From contig MU839831.1 in the NCBI GenBank assembly GCA_030411725.1, forward strand, positions 248,001 to 312,000: DNA of 64,000 nt. The letters run 5' to 3'. Under the pieces are notes generated by a model. That model was given only the letters and a program-made list of their open reading frames with translations. It was not told the origin of the DNA and ran no database searches. Made by a program: the position numbers and the translations under genes. Positions 55,360 through 64,000 of the stretch are shown one piece after another (position 1 is the first letter of the stretch; every line of letters begins with the position of its first letter). Source of the stretch: Echria macrotheca (taxonomy: Eukaryota; Ascomycota; Sordariomycetes; Sordariales; Schizotheciaceae).

Positions 55360-56657
55360 ATGACTGCCGAAATCCAAATCCCCAAGGAGCACCGGGCCGT
55401 CGTCTACGACAAGCCGGGCCAGGTCAGCACGGCCGTGGTGACGGTCCCGACACCAACCCCGGGCGTCGGCGAGGTCCTCATCCGGCTCACACACTCCGGT
55501 TCGATCCCATACATCCTCACACATACCCCATACATACTGATCCACGAACAAAAGGAGTATGCAGCAGCGACCACGGCATAATGACCCAACAATGGTCCCA
55601 CCTCCCGCCAACCCCCCAGAACCAAATCGGCGGCCACGAGGGCGTAGGCGAGATCATCTCCTTCGGCCCCTCGACTTCTTCCTCAGGAAACCTGAAAATC
55701 GGCTCCCGCGTCGGCATAAAATGGCTCGCCTCCGTCTGCGACAGCGGGAGCTGCATCGCCTGCCTCTCGGGCCGGGACGCCCAGTGTCCGGGCCAAAAGA
55801 TATCCGGCTTTTATTACCCCGGAACCTTCCAGCAGTACGCCGTCGCGCCGGCGAGCTACGTCACGCCCATCCCCGACGGCGTGGCGAGCGAGATGGCGGC
55901 GCCGCTGCTCTGCGGGGGTGTGACGGTGTACGCGGCGCTCAAGAAGACGGGCGCGCAGCCGGTATTATCCCCCCCTCTTTTTTTTGTTCAGTCTTAAAAA
56001 CTGATGATGGATGGTAGGGCGACGCAGTGGTCATCTCCGGCGCAGGCGGTGGACTAGGCCATCTAGCAGTACAAATCGCCAGCCGAGGCATGGGCTTCCG
56101 AGTGATCGTACACACATCCCCCTTTTTCTCCCTTCTCCCTAACAAGATCTAACTACCACCCCTAGGCCCTCGACACAGGCAACAAAGAATCCTTCACAAA
56201 GTCCCTAGGCGCCGAGTCCTTCTTCGACATAACAAAATACCCCCGCTCGGACCCAGAATCCGCGACCAAGCTCGCGACCGACGTCAAGAAAGCCACGCCG
56301 CGCGGCATGGGCGCCGCGAGCGTAGTCGTCTGCACGGGCGCCGACGCCGCCTACGCGCAGGCCCTCGACTTCCTGGCCTTCGGCGGCTCGCTCGTCTGCG
56401 TCGGCATCCCCGAGGGCGCCGGGCCGGTGCCTATCGCCGGCGCACTGCCGGGCGCCATGATCGCGCGCGAGCTGCGCATCCTGGGCAGTGCCGTGGGCAA
56501 CCGGAAGGATGCCATCGAGACGATGGACATGGCTGCTAGGGGCGTCATCAAGACGCATTTTACCGTGGAGCCCATGTCGAGGCTGACCGAGGTGTTTGAG
56601 AAGATGGAGCGGATGGAACTGCAGGGACGTGTTGTGCTGGATCTCAGCCGGGAGTAG
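55360..56657 (+). CDS. zinc-dependent alcohol dehydrogenase (MDR superfamily)
   Basis: Exons 55360-55498, 55555-55961, 56018-56107 and 56166-56657 give 375 residues. Splicing of intron 1 rebuilds HSGVCSSDHGIM. Catalytic zinc ligands are Cys49, His74 (GGHEGVGE) and probably Cys166. Structural-zinc cysteines are 108, 113, 116 and 124 (CDSGSCIACLSGRDAQC); the first spacing is CX4C rather than the usual CX2C. The NAD-binding Rossmann motif is ISGAGGGLGHLAV (188-200). It should oxidise primary alcohols or reduce aldehydes with NAD(H), like ADH1-type enzymes of fungi. Intron 1 has an unusual GTTCGA donor. Intron 2 is T-rich at its centre. Cytosolic by absence of a targeting signal. Confidence 0.93.
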
Positions 56658-56997
56658 TACCTTCGTGTACCAATGTCTAAGCTCTCGAATCCCGTGCTGG
56701 TTGTAAAGAACAAAACAGTTAAAAAAAAAAAAACTCAGACTGTGACCCGAAACAATATTGTTGCGACTGCCTATCTATCGGTAGCGAGACAACATGTACG
56801 CAGGCTTGAACCTCGATGGGCTCCAGATGCCCACCGCGGCAAACATCCATCCAACTGACGGCTAACCAACCGGCCACTGTTCCCATCGTTCTAGAACGCC
56901 ATCTATATAAAAGCAACCGGAACACCACCCCTCGCCGCCCGCGTGCATTATGGTATCGCATAATAAAAGTACAATTGGTTAATAGAGCCGGCGGCTG
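56658..56997. other. spacer between convergent genes
   Basis: 3' flanks of the ADH and GT25 genes; includes an A-rich tract near 56720. Nothing else seen. Confidence 0.5.
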
Positions 56998-58276
56998 TCA
57001 CCTCGGTAGCTCCCTCCCAGGCTTCAAGCATCTCCCTTTGCGGCCGACTTCCTTCTGGAGATATTTGAGCGTCTTGTCGTCGCCATCGTCGAAAGCGAAC
57101 GCGCCATCCCAAAAACCGCAATCGATGTTGGGCGTCTCGCCGCGCAGCTCGACCTGGTCCTTCGCCTTGGCGTCGACGGGCGGGAGGTGGGTGCTGTTAT
57201 CGATGCCGGCAATCATGCTCTTGCCGGGCTGATGGTGGAACAGCTCGGGGTTGACCGACCAGCATCTCAGGCCTCCTTCGCGGCACGATATCAGGATGGC
57301 GACGTCATATGCCGCATGGTCGGTACGCTCGAGGGACGCTAGCTCTTCCACCAGACGGCGGGCCGAGTGGCGTGTGACGGCGTACGCGAAGGTGCACAGC
57401 GGGAAGATGGACCGATGCACCAGACGGGTGTGGACCGGTACGCCAAGGTTCGTCAGCAGCGACGCCGTCCACGGGTGCAGGTTGTCAAAATCTGGCAGCG
57501 ACGTATCGTTGAATGACAAGTGCTGGACAGCCGCCAGATCTTTTGGCCTGACGTGGCCGGCCTCAAAGCCGCGATCCATGCCGTGGAAATAGTCGCCACA
57601 GTGTCCCATATATAATAGATCCCACAGCGACGGGTCGCCGTACGGGTATCGTGCTGCCGCATCATCCGAGTAATAATCGATGTCGTCCGACGACCATGAC
57701 GATTTGGCCGAGCTGCCGGATCGGGAGGCGAGGACGGTGCGCATGGCGGCCGACACGAGCGGTGCTTGGAGGGAGCGCAGCCGGATGTCCCAGTCGACGT
57801 CGTCTTCGAGGATCAAAGCGCTTTCGAGGCCCGAGTCGATGAATCTGCATTGCATCTGGTTAGTGTGGGGCAGTCAAGGTGAGATTGGAGATGGCGTACT
57901 GGCGCAACAAGTGCAGATGGCCCAGCCAGGCGAGCAGCGAGCCACGGCTGCTCTTTCTCTCGGGCGACCCGAAGTCCTTTTCTGTCCATTTTGGCTGCGA
58001 CGGGATGGTCAGGTCGATGTCGGTGACATTGGCAGCCTGCAGCAGGCCGTGGCGGCGGGGCGAGTCGGCTTTGGAGACGACGTAGATGGCGCCGAATCCG
58101 AGGGTCGAGTTGGCGTCGAGGACGGGCGCCCGGCCTTCACGGGCCGTCAGCGGGAGCCACGACTGGGCGGGCGGGAACAGCCATAGCCGGTACACTAAAA
58201 CGACAGCTACGGCAATGATGGCCAGGAAACGGAACCGTATGCGCACCGGCCGCCGAAAAATGGGCGTTGTGGTCAT
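56998..58276 (-). CDS. type II membrane glycosyltransferase, GT25-like
   Basis: Exons 58276-57900 and 57844-56998 with a 55-bp intron (GTACGC...GCAG) give 407 residues. The ATG at 58276 (MTTTPIFRRP) is the first methionine; the frame runs further up only without ATG. A single signal anchor (about 16-35, FRFLAIIAVAVVLVYRLWLF) fits a Golgi type II enzyme. IYVVSKADSPRRH (about 64-76) and LESALILEDDVDWD (132-145) correspond to the donor-binding start and the metal-binding acidic motif of GT25 (LPS galactosyltransferase/procollagen GalT family). LYMGHCGDYF and FAYAVTRHSARRLVEEL also fit. The acceptor is unknown. Confidence 0.85.
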
Positions 58277-59184
58277 TATGATGACTGGCTTCGTCGCACC
58301 TGCTGCGACCAACGCAGTGGTTTGTTGGAAATCGTTCGACCTGCGCCGCAAAGACCACTGAATCGCAGGAAATAGGGGCGCGCGCACCGGATCCACTTCG
58401 CTAGGAGACACGCGCGTTAGCGGCGCGTAGCAAATTTGCACTTGGCGGAACGAGACATGTCATTGGTGAGAGCGCTAAGAATGGCACTGCAGCCTATCAG
58501 AATCTGCCAACATGACGAGCGCTGTTCCGGGCTGAAGGACACATTGGCGACGATGACTGGTTAATGTGACCCACCACCCCCACTTAGCCGATCCGATCTT
58601 GCCGCAAGGGGCGATCAGGCCTGGTGCGGCCCGTTCGCGACGAGAACGGCCAATCACGCCGGCCAATCGATGGACTTTGGCCAGGGCAGAGATAAGTTTC
58701 GCCTGACAACTTCCTTCAGCCCAGCCTTGGCCTGGCGGCAAGGAGAAGCATCGCGCCCTATACTAGTATAAAGCTTCGTTGTTCCATCGCTAGTCTGCTA
58801 GCAATCATGCAACCAGGACACAGCCATGCTGCCAATTCCCTGCGTCCTGCAGGTACCGCGACCAGGGCCTGCTAACAGTGCGAAGGCATCCCAACGAGCT
58901 TTAAGTTATCGAATCCTTCAGCCCAATAGCATTGAAATTGTTTTGCTTCAAGACGGCGACGTCGCGCTCTGCGGCCAATTTCTCCGACATGTTACCCGGT
59001 TTTTCTACTCTTCTCCCGACGCTGGGTAATATACGCACCTGCGAGCCAAGGACGGACGCCCGCGGTTGACGAATTCCGCTGCAGGCGTTTTCGTGGTGTG
59101 GTGTCACGAGCGCCGTGGACAGGATCAAGCAGCAGGAAGGCAGGGAAACCCCTCTTGTGATGTCTCTGGAAGACAGTCGATACA
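58277..59184. other. intergenic region, may hide a 5' exon of the next gene
   Basis: No convincing gene. A first exon with a signal peptide for the membrane protein at 59185 would be expected here, but I could not identify it (an ATG at 58989 is a weak candidate). Confidence 0.4.
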
Positions 59185-60170
59185 ATGCTGGCTCCTTGGA
59201 ATTGGTTTAGACGAGAAAAGAGGGATACCGGGATGCCAACACTGCACTCACGGAACGAGAATGGAGCTTTCGACAACCCGGGCGCCGGGCCGAGACAAGC
59301 ATGGCGGGTGGGCGAGGTTCAAAACATCACGTTCAACACCATCTTCGAGTCCTATAATATTGCCATCTGGCAGCAGTACAAGACGGGAGGCGGCGCAACG
59401 CTTGGTCCTGTTGTCTTTCGTACGTTGGTCTCTTTGGACGAAGCACTTCAACGCACGCTAACACGTCATTAGAACTCGGTCCGAACCAGCCAAAGACGAC
59501 CAGCTTCATATGGACGGTGCAGACTTACAAGTTCGACCTAGACGTGTCGGATCTATTCTTCTTCTGGATCTTCAACGGATCAGATGGGTCCACACAGGGC
59601 CGGCAGCTGCCCTCTGTGTCGTCGGCGTACTTTAATATCCTAGAGAAGAAGGACGATACCACGACAAGCACATTGAGCTCATCAAGCACCACGAGTTTTT
59701 CGAGCACCAGCAGCACGAGTAGCACACAAAGCGGTACCTCAACCAGCATCCCGACAGTGACGAATCTGCCGGCGGATACGAACGGAACGGCAGCGGCGAC
59801 GAACAACGGCCCAAATAATACCGTCCCCATTGCTGTTGGTGTCAGCTTGGGGGTAGTCGGGGTTGCTGTGCTCCTCGGTTTATTGTTTTGGTGCATGAAG
59901 AAGAGAAAAAAGCAGGCCGGCGTGGTACATGAGGTGGATGGTGGCCAGAACAACGGCGGTGGGCAAAACAGTTACAGCAACTATGCCTACAATAACCCGC
60001 AGGCGGTTGAGGTGTACGCGCCGGGTTCGGAGGCGAAGCCGTGGCCATACTACAGCTCGGAAACCAACGGGTATCAGCAACAGCCTCATGCACATATTGG
60101 CCCGTACGCAGGGCAGGACCGGAAGGTGTCGGAGCTCCGAGCCGAGAGGGACTTGGTTGAGATTGGGTAA
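59185..60170 (+). CDS. single-pass membrane protein with Ser/Thr-rich stalk (5' end uncertain)
   Basis: Exons ending at 59419 and starting at 59473 join in phase (c|aa, Gln). The open frame begins at 59185, but the natural start probably lies in an upstream exon with a signal peptide. The extracellular part (NGAFDNPGAG..., VGEVQNITFNTIFESYNIAI, TYKFDLDVSDLFFFWIFNGS) looks like a compact beta domain. A Ser/Thr-rich stalk (SSSSTTSFSSTSSTSS) follows, then one membrane helix (PIAVGVSLGVVGVAVLLGLL) and a KKRKKQ stop-transfer. The cytoplasmic tail is Asn/Gly/Tyr-rich. This is the plan of WSC/MID2-like cell-wall sensors or mucin-like surface proteins, with no recognised named domain. Confidence 0.7.
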
Positions 60171-60789
60171 TTGCGGCAGTTGACGAGGGGTTCTGGTTTC
60201 TCGCACAGGACACGTCTTCCAGCTTCAAGGTCGGGGCTTGGAAAATGTCAAAGTTTTGGATACCAGATGAACGAAGACAGCTTCTTATGCCACACTCTTG
60301 GCACCGATCGCATCTTATGTGTTGTTCGTGACGCTCTGCCACAGAAGGTCAGCATCGGTCAAATCCTCCCGTCTCGACTGCAGATATCAAGCGGATACGG
60401 GTTGGCTTGAGCGGCGTGCAGGGTCCTGTAGATAAGATCTAGAACATTTACACATCTGTTAACCTAACTTCAACCATTGTACATGTGTAGCTGCCAGCAC
60501 AGGCCTTGGAAGCTCATCGTTGGTGGTCTGGACCATCATCGACAAAAGCATCAAGGGTCCAAGACTTCGCCGCAGCACCCCCACGTTCTGGAAAAGTCCA
60601 CCACCAACCCCAGAATAAAATTGATCTGGTTCGCCGCGCAAAAGGGTCGGAGATGCATGTTTCTCGATGACGGATAACAAAGATGCGGGCAGAGAGACTC
60701 GTTCGCACTGAGAGCCCGCTCTAAGCTCGCTCCGAGCAGTGAGGACGACTCAAAATCGAGATATCTTTCTTCATGGACTGCGGGGGGCC
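60171..60789. other. intergenic region
   Basis: No gene seen. One extra GATA-type site AGATAAG is at about 60434-60440. Confidence 0.45.
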
Positions 60790-60821
60790 AGATAAGTTAT
60801 CAGCTCGACGCGTTCCGCGGA
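60790..60821 (+). promoter_or_regulatory. NIT2/AreA and NIT4/NirA-type sites upstream of the nitrate transporter
   Basis: Two abutting GATA elements, AGATAAG (60790-60796) and TTATCA on the opposite strand (60797-60802), lie 11 bases before the palindrome TCCGCGGA (60814-60821). N. crassa NIT4 is known to bind TCCGCGGA and NIT2 to bind paired GATA elements in nitrate genes. Further GATA motifs are CGATAAG near 60928-60934 and TTATCT at 61252-61257. The combination fits nitrate induction with nitrogen-catabolite control. The sites are about 450-480 bases before the start codon. Confidence 0.65.
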
Positions 60822-61269
60822 AATGGTCGCGTCTGCTTGGCGTTGCATTTCCCCTGGCAGCTGTGCAGCATCGACAGCTGCCACGGAAGATGCCGCGCAG
60901 GGAACCCCCCTCGAACCCCGTTGCCCCGATAAGCACGGCGGACCAATCTGGACTAGCCCGGCCAGGCCGCCCGGCAGCTGGGCAAAATCCTGGTCACGCT
61001 CCCACCGCATGGAAGGGGCGTGGGATGGTTGGACGAAAACGCGGAGATGCTGCTTTAAACAAGCGACATCGTCGAACCTGGGACTTGTATTTGTTGCGCG
61101 TTTGGATGTTCTGTTACATATATACCGTTCTGGCCCCTATTATACGCCCCGAGGGGCACGTCCGAGATTGATTCAGACTGTTTCTGAGAGAGGTGATTTG
61201 GGCGAGTCGGGCTGAGTCACTCACTGCTCATCTCATCAGGAATCATCACCTTTTATCTCAACACACACC

Positions 61270-62956
61270 ATGGGCTTCAAACCATCCGACCTCTGGCTGC
61301 CGCCCGTGGTCAACCCCGTTAACAACAAGGCCCGCAGCGTGCCCGTCCTCAACCCGCTCGACCGCCATGGCCGTGTCTTTTTCTTCTCGTGGCTGGGCTT
61401 CATGATCGCCTTCTGGGCCTGGTACACCTTCCCGCCTCTGGTTTGTTTTTTCGTCTCGTGCCTTGAAATACAGCGGGACTGACGCGGACAGCTCACCGTG
61501 ACAATCAAAGCCGACCTCAACCTGACATCGGCTCAGGTTGCTAACTCCAACATCGTCTCGCTCGCCGCCACGCTGCTGGTCCGGTTCGTGGCCGGTCCGC
61601 TGTGTGATCTTCTCGGTGCCAGGAAGGTGTTTGGTCTCATCCTCCTGGCCGGAAGTATTCCCGTCGGACTCGCCCCCCTGATCAAGGACGCAAGCGGACT
61701 ATATACCATCCGCTTCTTCATCGGCATCCTGGGAGGGTCGTTTGTGCCGTGTCAGGTGTGGTGCACGGCATGGTTCGACAAGAACGTGGTCGGGACGGCG
61801 AATGCTCTTGCGGGCGGTACGTGCCAAATGTTTTTTTTTGTTTGTCTCTAACATTTCACTAACTGAAATCAAAGGCTGGGGCAACGCTGGCGGCGGAATC
61901 ACCTACTTCATCATGCCGGCCGTGTACGACTCGTTCATTCACCACTTCGGTCACTCGCCCGACGTGGCCTGGCGTCTTACCTTCATCGTGCCGCTCATTT
62001 GTCTGATTGCCTGCGGGCTCGGGCTCCTGTTCCTCTGCGAGGATACGCCCATGGGCCAGTGGGACGAGCGACATCAGCGCGTGCAGCAGAATCTCGAGTC
62101 GCACGGTCTTTCGGACGCCATCGTCACCGTCACGGCCGGTGTAGCCGATCGACTTCCGACAAAGGCCGGTGGCTCGGATGAGGAGAAGAGCATCGGCAAG
62201 ACCCGTAGCGCGGAAGCCGATGCCAATAGCAGCGACGGCGAGAACGTGCACGGGTTCGAGCACGAGGTCGACATCTCGCGCACCGAGGCCCTCGAGACGG
62301 CCCAGGGCGAGATCGTGGTCAAGCCGACGGTCCGCGAGGTTTTATCTGTTGTTTTCAGTCTGCACGGCATGTTCCATGTGGCGACGTATGCGGCCAGCTT
62401 CGGTGGTGAGCTGGCCATCAACTCTATCCTCGGGGCTTACTATCTTAAGAACTTCAAGTACCTGGGCCAGACCAAAGCGAGCAACTACGCGGCCATCTTT
62501 GGGTTCTTGAACTTCATCACGCGTCCGATGGGCGGTGTCGTCGGCGATTTGCTGTACAACAACTTTGGGCGGAATCTCTGGCTGAAGAAGGCGTGGATCC
62601 ACGTCTGCGGGCTGCTCACGGGTGCGCTGCTGATTGTGATCGGGCTGCTGGATCCGCACGACCTGTCGACCATGATCGGGCTGGTGTCGCTGATGGCCGT
62701 CTTCCACGAGGCCGGCAACGGGGCCAACTTCGCGCTCGTGCCGCACGTGTATCCGTATGCGAATGGAATCCTATCGGGTCTGACGGGGGCCGGGGGGAAT
62801 CTGGGAGGAGTGGTGTTTGCCATTATCTTTAGGTACATGGGCGACGGGACCAACTATGCCAAAGCCTTCTGGGTGATTGGGATCATGCACATCGGGTTGA
62901 ATCTGGCGGTGTGTTGGGTCCCGCCGATTCCCAAGGGGCAGATTGGAGGGCGTTAA
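61270..62956 (+). CDS. nrtA: nitrate/nitrite transporter, NNP (NRT2/CrnA) family
   Basis: Exons 61270-61440, 61492-61816 and 61875-62956 give 525 residues. The MFS protein has about 12 helices and a long central cytoplasmic loop (about 235-310) with acidic, Ser-rich sequence, as in Aspergillus CrnA/NrtA. The first NNP nitrate signature is rebuilt across intron 2 ([21 protein letters not shown]); the second is [15 protein letters not shown] followed by [34 protein letters not shown] supports the family. It should import nitrate with protons at the plasma membrane. Intron 1 has a weak GTTTGT donor. Nitrate and nitrite reductase genes are not in this window. The symbol follows the Aspergillus usage; nit-10 is the Neurospora counterpart. 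Confidence 0.95.
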
Positions 62957-63419
62957 CATTGCACTTGATACCCATTATTTTTTACAGTGATAGCAATAGT
63001 CAATATTTTTGATCCCTCTCATTCACTTCTCAGACGATCTCACGCATGTGGTCTTATTGGTGCTGTTCTGACTCCACATGCCAACTATGATTGCGGCCCA
63101 TTGATGGAAATGGCCAACCACACGTCTCGACGAGGTGAGGCGACGCCACGTCACTTGGGTATCAATGTTTGGTTAATAGCTGCCTCAAGCTCATAACCTT
63201 TCTCTCGAAGTCTCCGGTTTCAACTTTCATTCTCAATTTTTCACCGTGTCTTTTTCGATCTTATCAACCACCTGCAACACGCAGCACATTCAATACAGAC
63301 CTCACATTCAACAGATATCATCAACGCAGAAGATATCAACAACCGCCGCCCAGACATCACTGAAGAGAACATTCAAACCATATATCGTTCTTGTAACGAG
63401 AAACCAGACAAAAGCAAAA
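62957..63419. other. intergenic region
   Basis: AT-richer leader/promoter of the last gene, CT-rich near 63230-63290 as in many fungal leaders. Confidence 0.5.
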
Positions 63420-64000
63420 ATGGCAGGCGACCTCGTCTCCTGGATCCGTGGCGACCACCACCACGCGACAAAAAAATCAACAAACCCCGACAACAACAAC
63501 AAGCTCGCGACGGCCCAAAAGGTCGTCACCACGCTGCTCCCGCCCGCACAGGCAGCGCCCATCATGAAGACCATCCAAGCCGTCCAGTCCCTCGGCCAGG
63601 CAGGCCAAGAGGTCCTCGAAAGCCTCAACAGAACCGCCACCTGCGTCGAGGACATCACATCCCACCTGACCAAGAACCCCGACCTCATCAAGACCCACCT
63701 CCCCCGTCTCGCAGAGCAATTCATCCCCTCGATCCAGATCATGGCCCGCTCTTTTGGGGATTCCGTCCGGCTCGCCACCCAATTCTCCCTCAACGCCTCA
63801 GCGGTAGGAATCGCCTCCAACCTGGTGATCACCTACCAGGGCGTGCGCGCTCTACATCTGATCGCCGCCAAGCTAGACGACATCTCCACCGCGCTGGCGG
63901 CGCAGACGGCGCTCACCGCGCACCGCGAGTTTCCCGGGTATGTGCACGACATGGTCCGCGAGCGGGTCGGGCAGACTGCTTTGGACTCGGGGGTAGAGCA
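63420..64000 (+). CDS. unrecognised helical protein, cut by the window end
   Basis: From the ATG at 63420 (MAGDLVSWIRGDHHH...) the frame stays open to the window edge, giving at least 193 residues. The composition is strongly helical: VVTTLLPPAQAAPIMKTIQA, VLESLNRTATCVEDITSHL and VRALHLIAAKLDDISTALAA. There is no signal peptide. A CT- and A-rich leader precedes the ATG. The opposite strand has an open frame through most of this stretch, but plus-strand codon use and the leader favour this gene. Family unknown; the N-terminal helical bundle is reminiscent of fungal proteins of unknown function near immunity genes, but that is only a guess. Confidence 0.65.
   Translation, partial: MAGDLVSWIRGDHHHATKKSTNPDNNNKLATAQKVVTTLLPPAQAAPIMKTIQAVQSLGQAGQEVLESLNRTATCVEDITSHLTKNPDLIKTHLPRLAEQFIPSIQIMARSFGDSVRLATQFSLNASAVGIASNLVITYQGVRALHLIAAKLDDISTALAAQTALTAHREFPGYVHDMVRERVGQTALDSGVE

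Noticed and set aside
58277..58441. N-terminal extension of the GT25-like protein
   Set aside because: The extension lacks an ATG, and the signal anchor is best placed from the ATG at 58276.

Overview
The window looks like a filamentous ascomycete nuclear contig, probably a Sordariomycete and plausibly Sordariales (inference). The genes are monocistronic on both strands and carry short introns of about 55-75 nt. The content includes HET and HeLo-like genes, a GH11 xylanase with a fungal cellulose-binding module, a GH3 beta-xylosidase, an S28 peptidase, an NRT2-type nitrate transporter and an intron-containing tRNA-Thr. There are no bacterial operons, CRISPR arrays or ribosome-binding sites. 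I rebuilt intron/exon structures by hand from splice sites, and reading-frame arithmetic closes for every spliced model given (apart from the undetermined 5' end of the gene at 59185).

Left part (1-22 kb): a secreted GH11-CBM1 xylanase (1510-2451), tRNA-Thr(UGU) (3241-3326), an alpha/beta hydrolase (3628-4446), a HET relic (5.2-5.5 kb), an O-methyltransferase (5604-6998), two related small Cys-rich proteins (8.4 and 9.6 kb), an assembly gap with long homopolymers (9.9-10.1 kb), a GH3 beta-xylosidase with a GC-AG intron (11375-13658), and a multi-pass membrane protein (14137-15180). From 15 to 21 kb lies a decayed, repeat-rich stretch with tandem and segmental duplications and a ferric-reductase pseudogene. 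A WW-domain protein follows (21317-22237).

Middle part (23-34 kb): an island of HET, F-box-like, HeLo-like/DUF7580-like, HeLo-like and protein-kinase-like genes. The two HeLo-like genes are divergently transcribed. This is the set of families known from fungal non-self recognition and regulated cell death. Acting as one system is my inference. The HET gene appears to carry a frameshift near its N-terminus.

Right part (34-64 kb) is mostly ordinary metabolism and transport: a TmpA-like transmembrane flavoprotein, an eight-exon S28 serine carboxypeptidase, the complex I subunit NDUFB7, a CLC chloride channel/transporter, a rhodopsin-like 7TM protein, an unrecognised membrane protein, a protein with two J-like repeats lacking HPD, a zinc alcohol dehydrogenase, a GT25-like glycosyltransferase, a mucin-like single-pass membrane protein and the nitrate transporter with NIT2/NIT4-type sites upstream. 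A partial unknown gene runs off the right end.

A diverged element of about 90-130 bp occurs three times in the same orientation (2.9, 25.8 and 50.8 kb). Two copies sit directly upstream of start codons.
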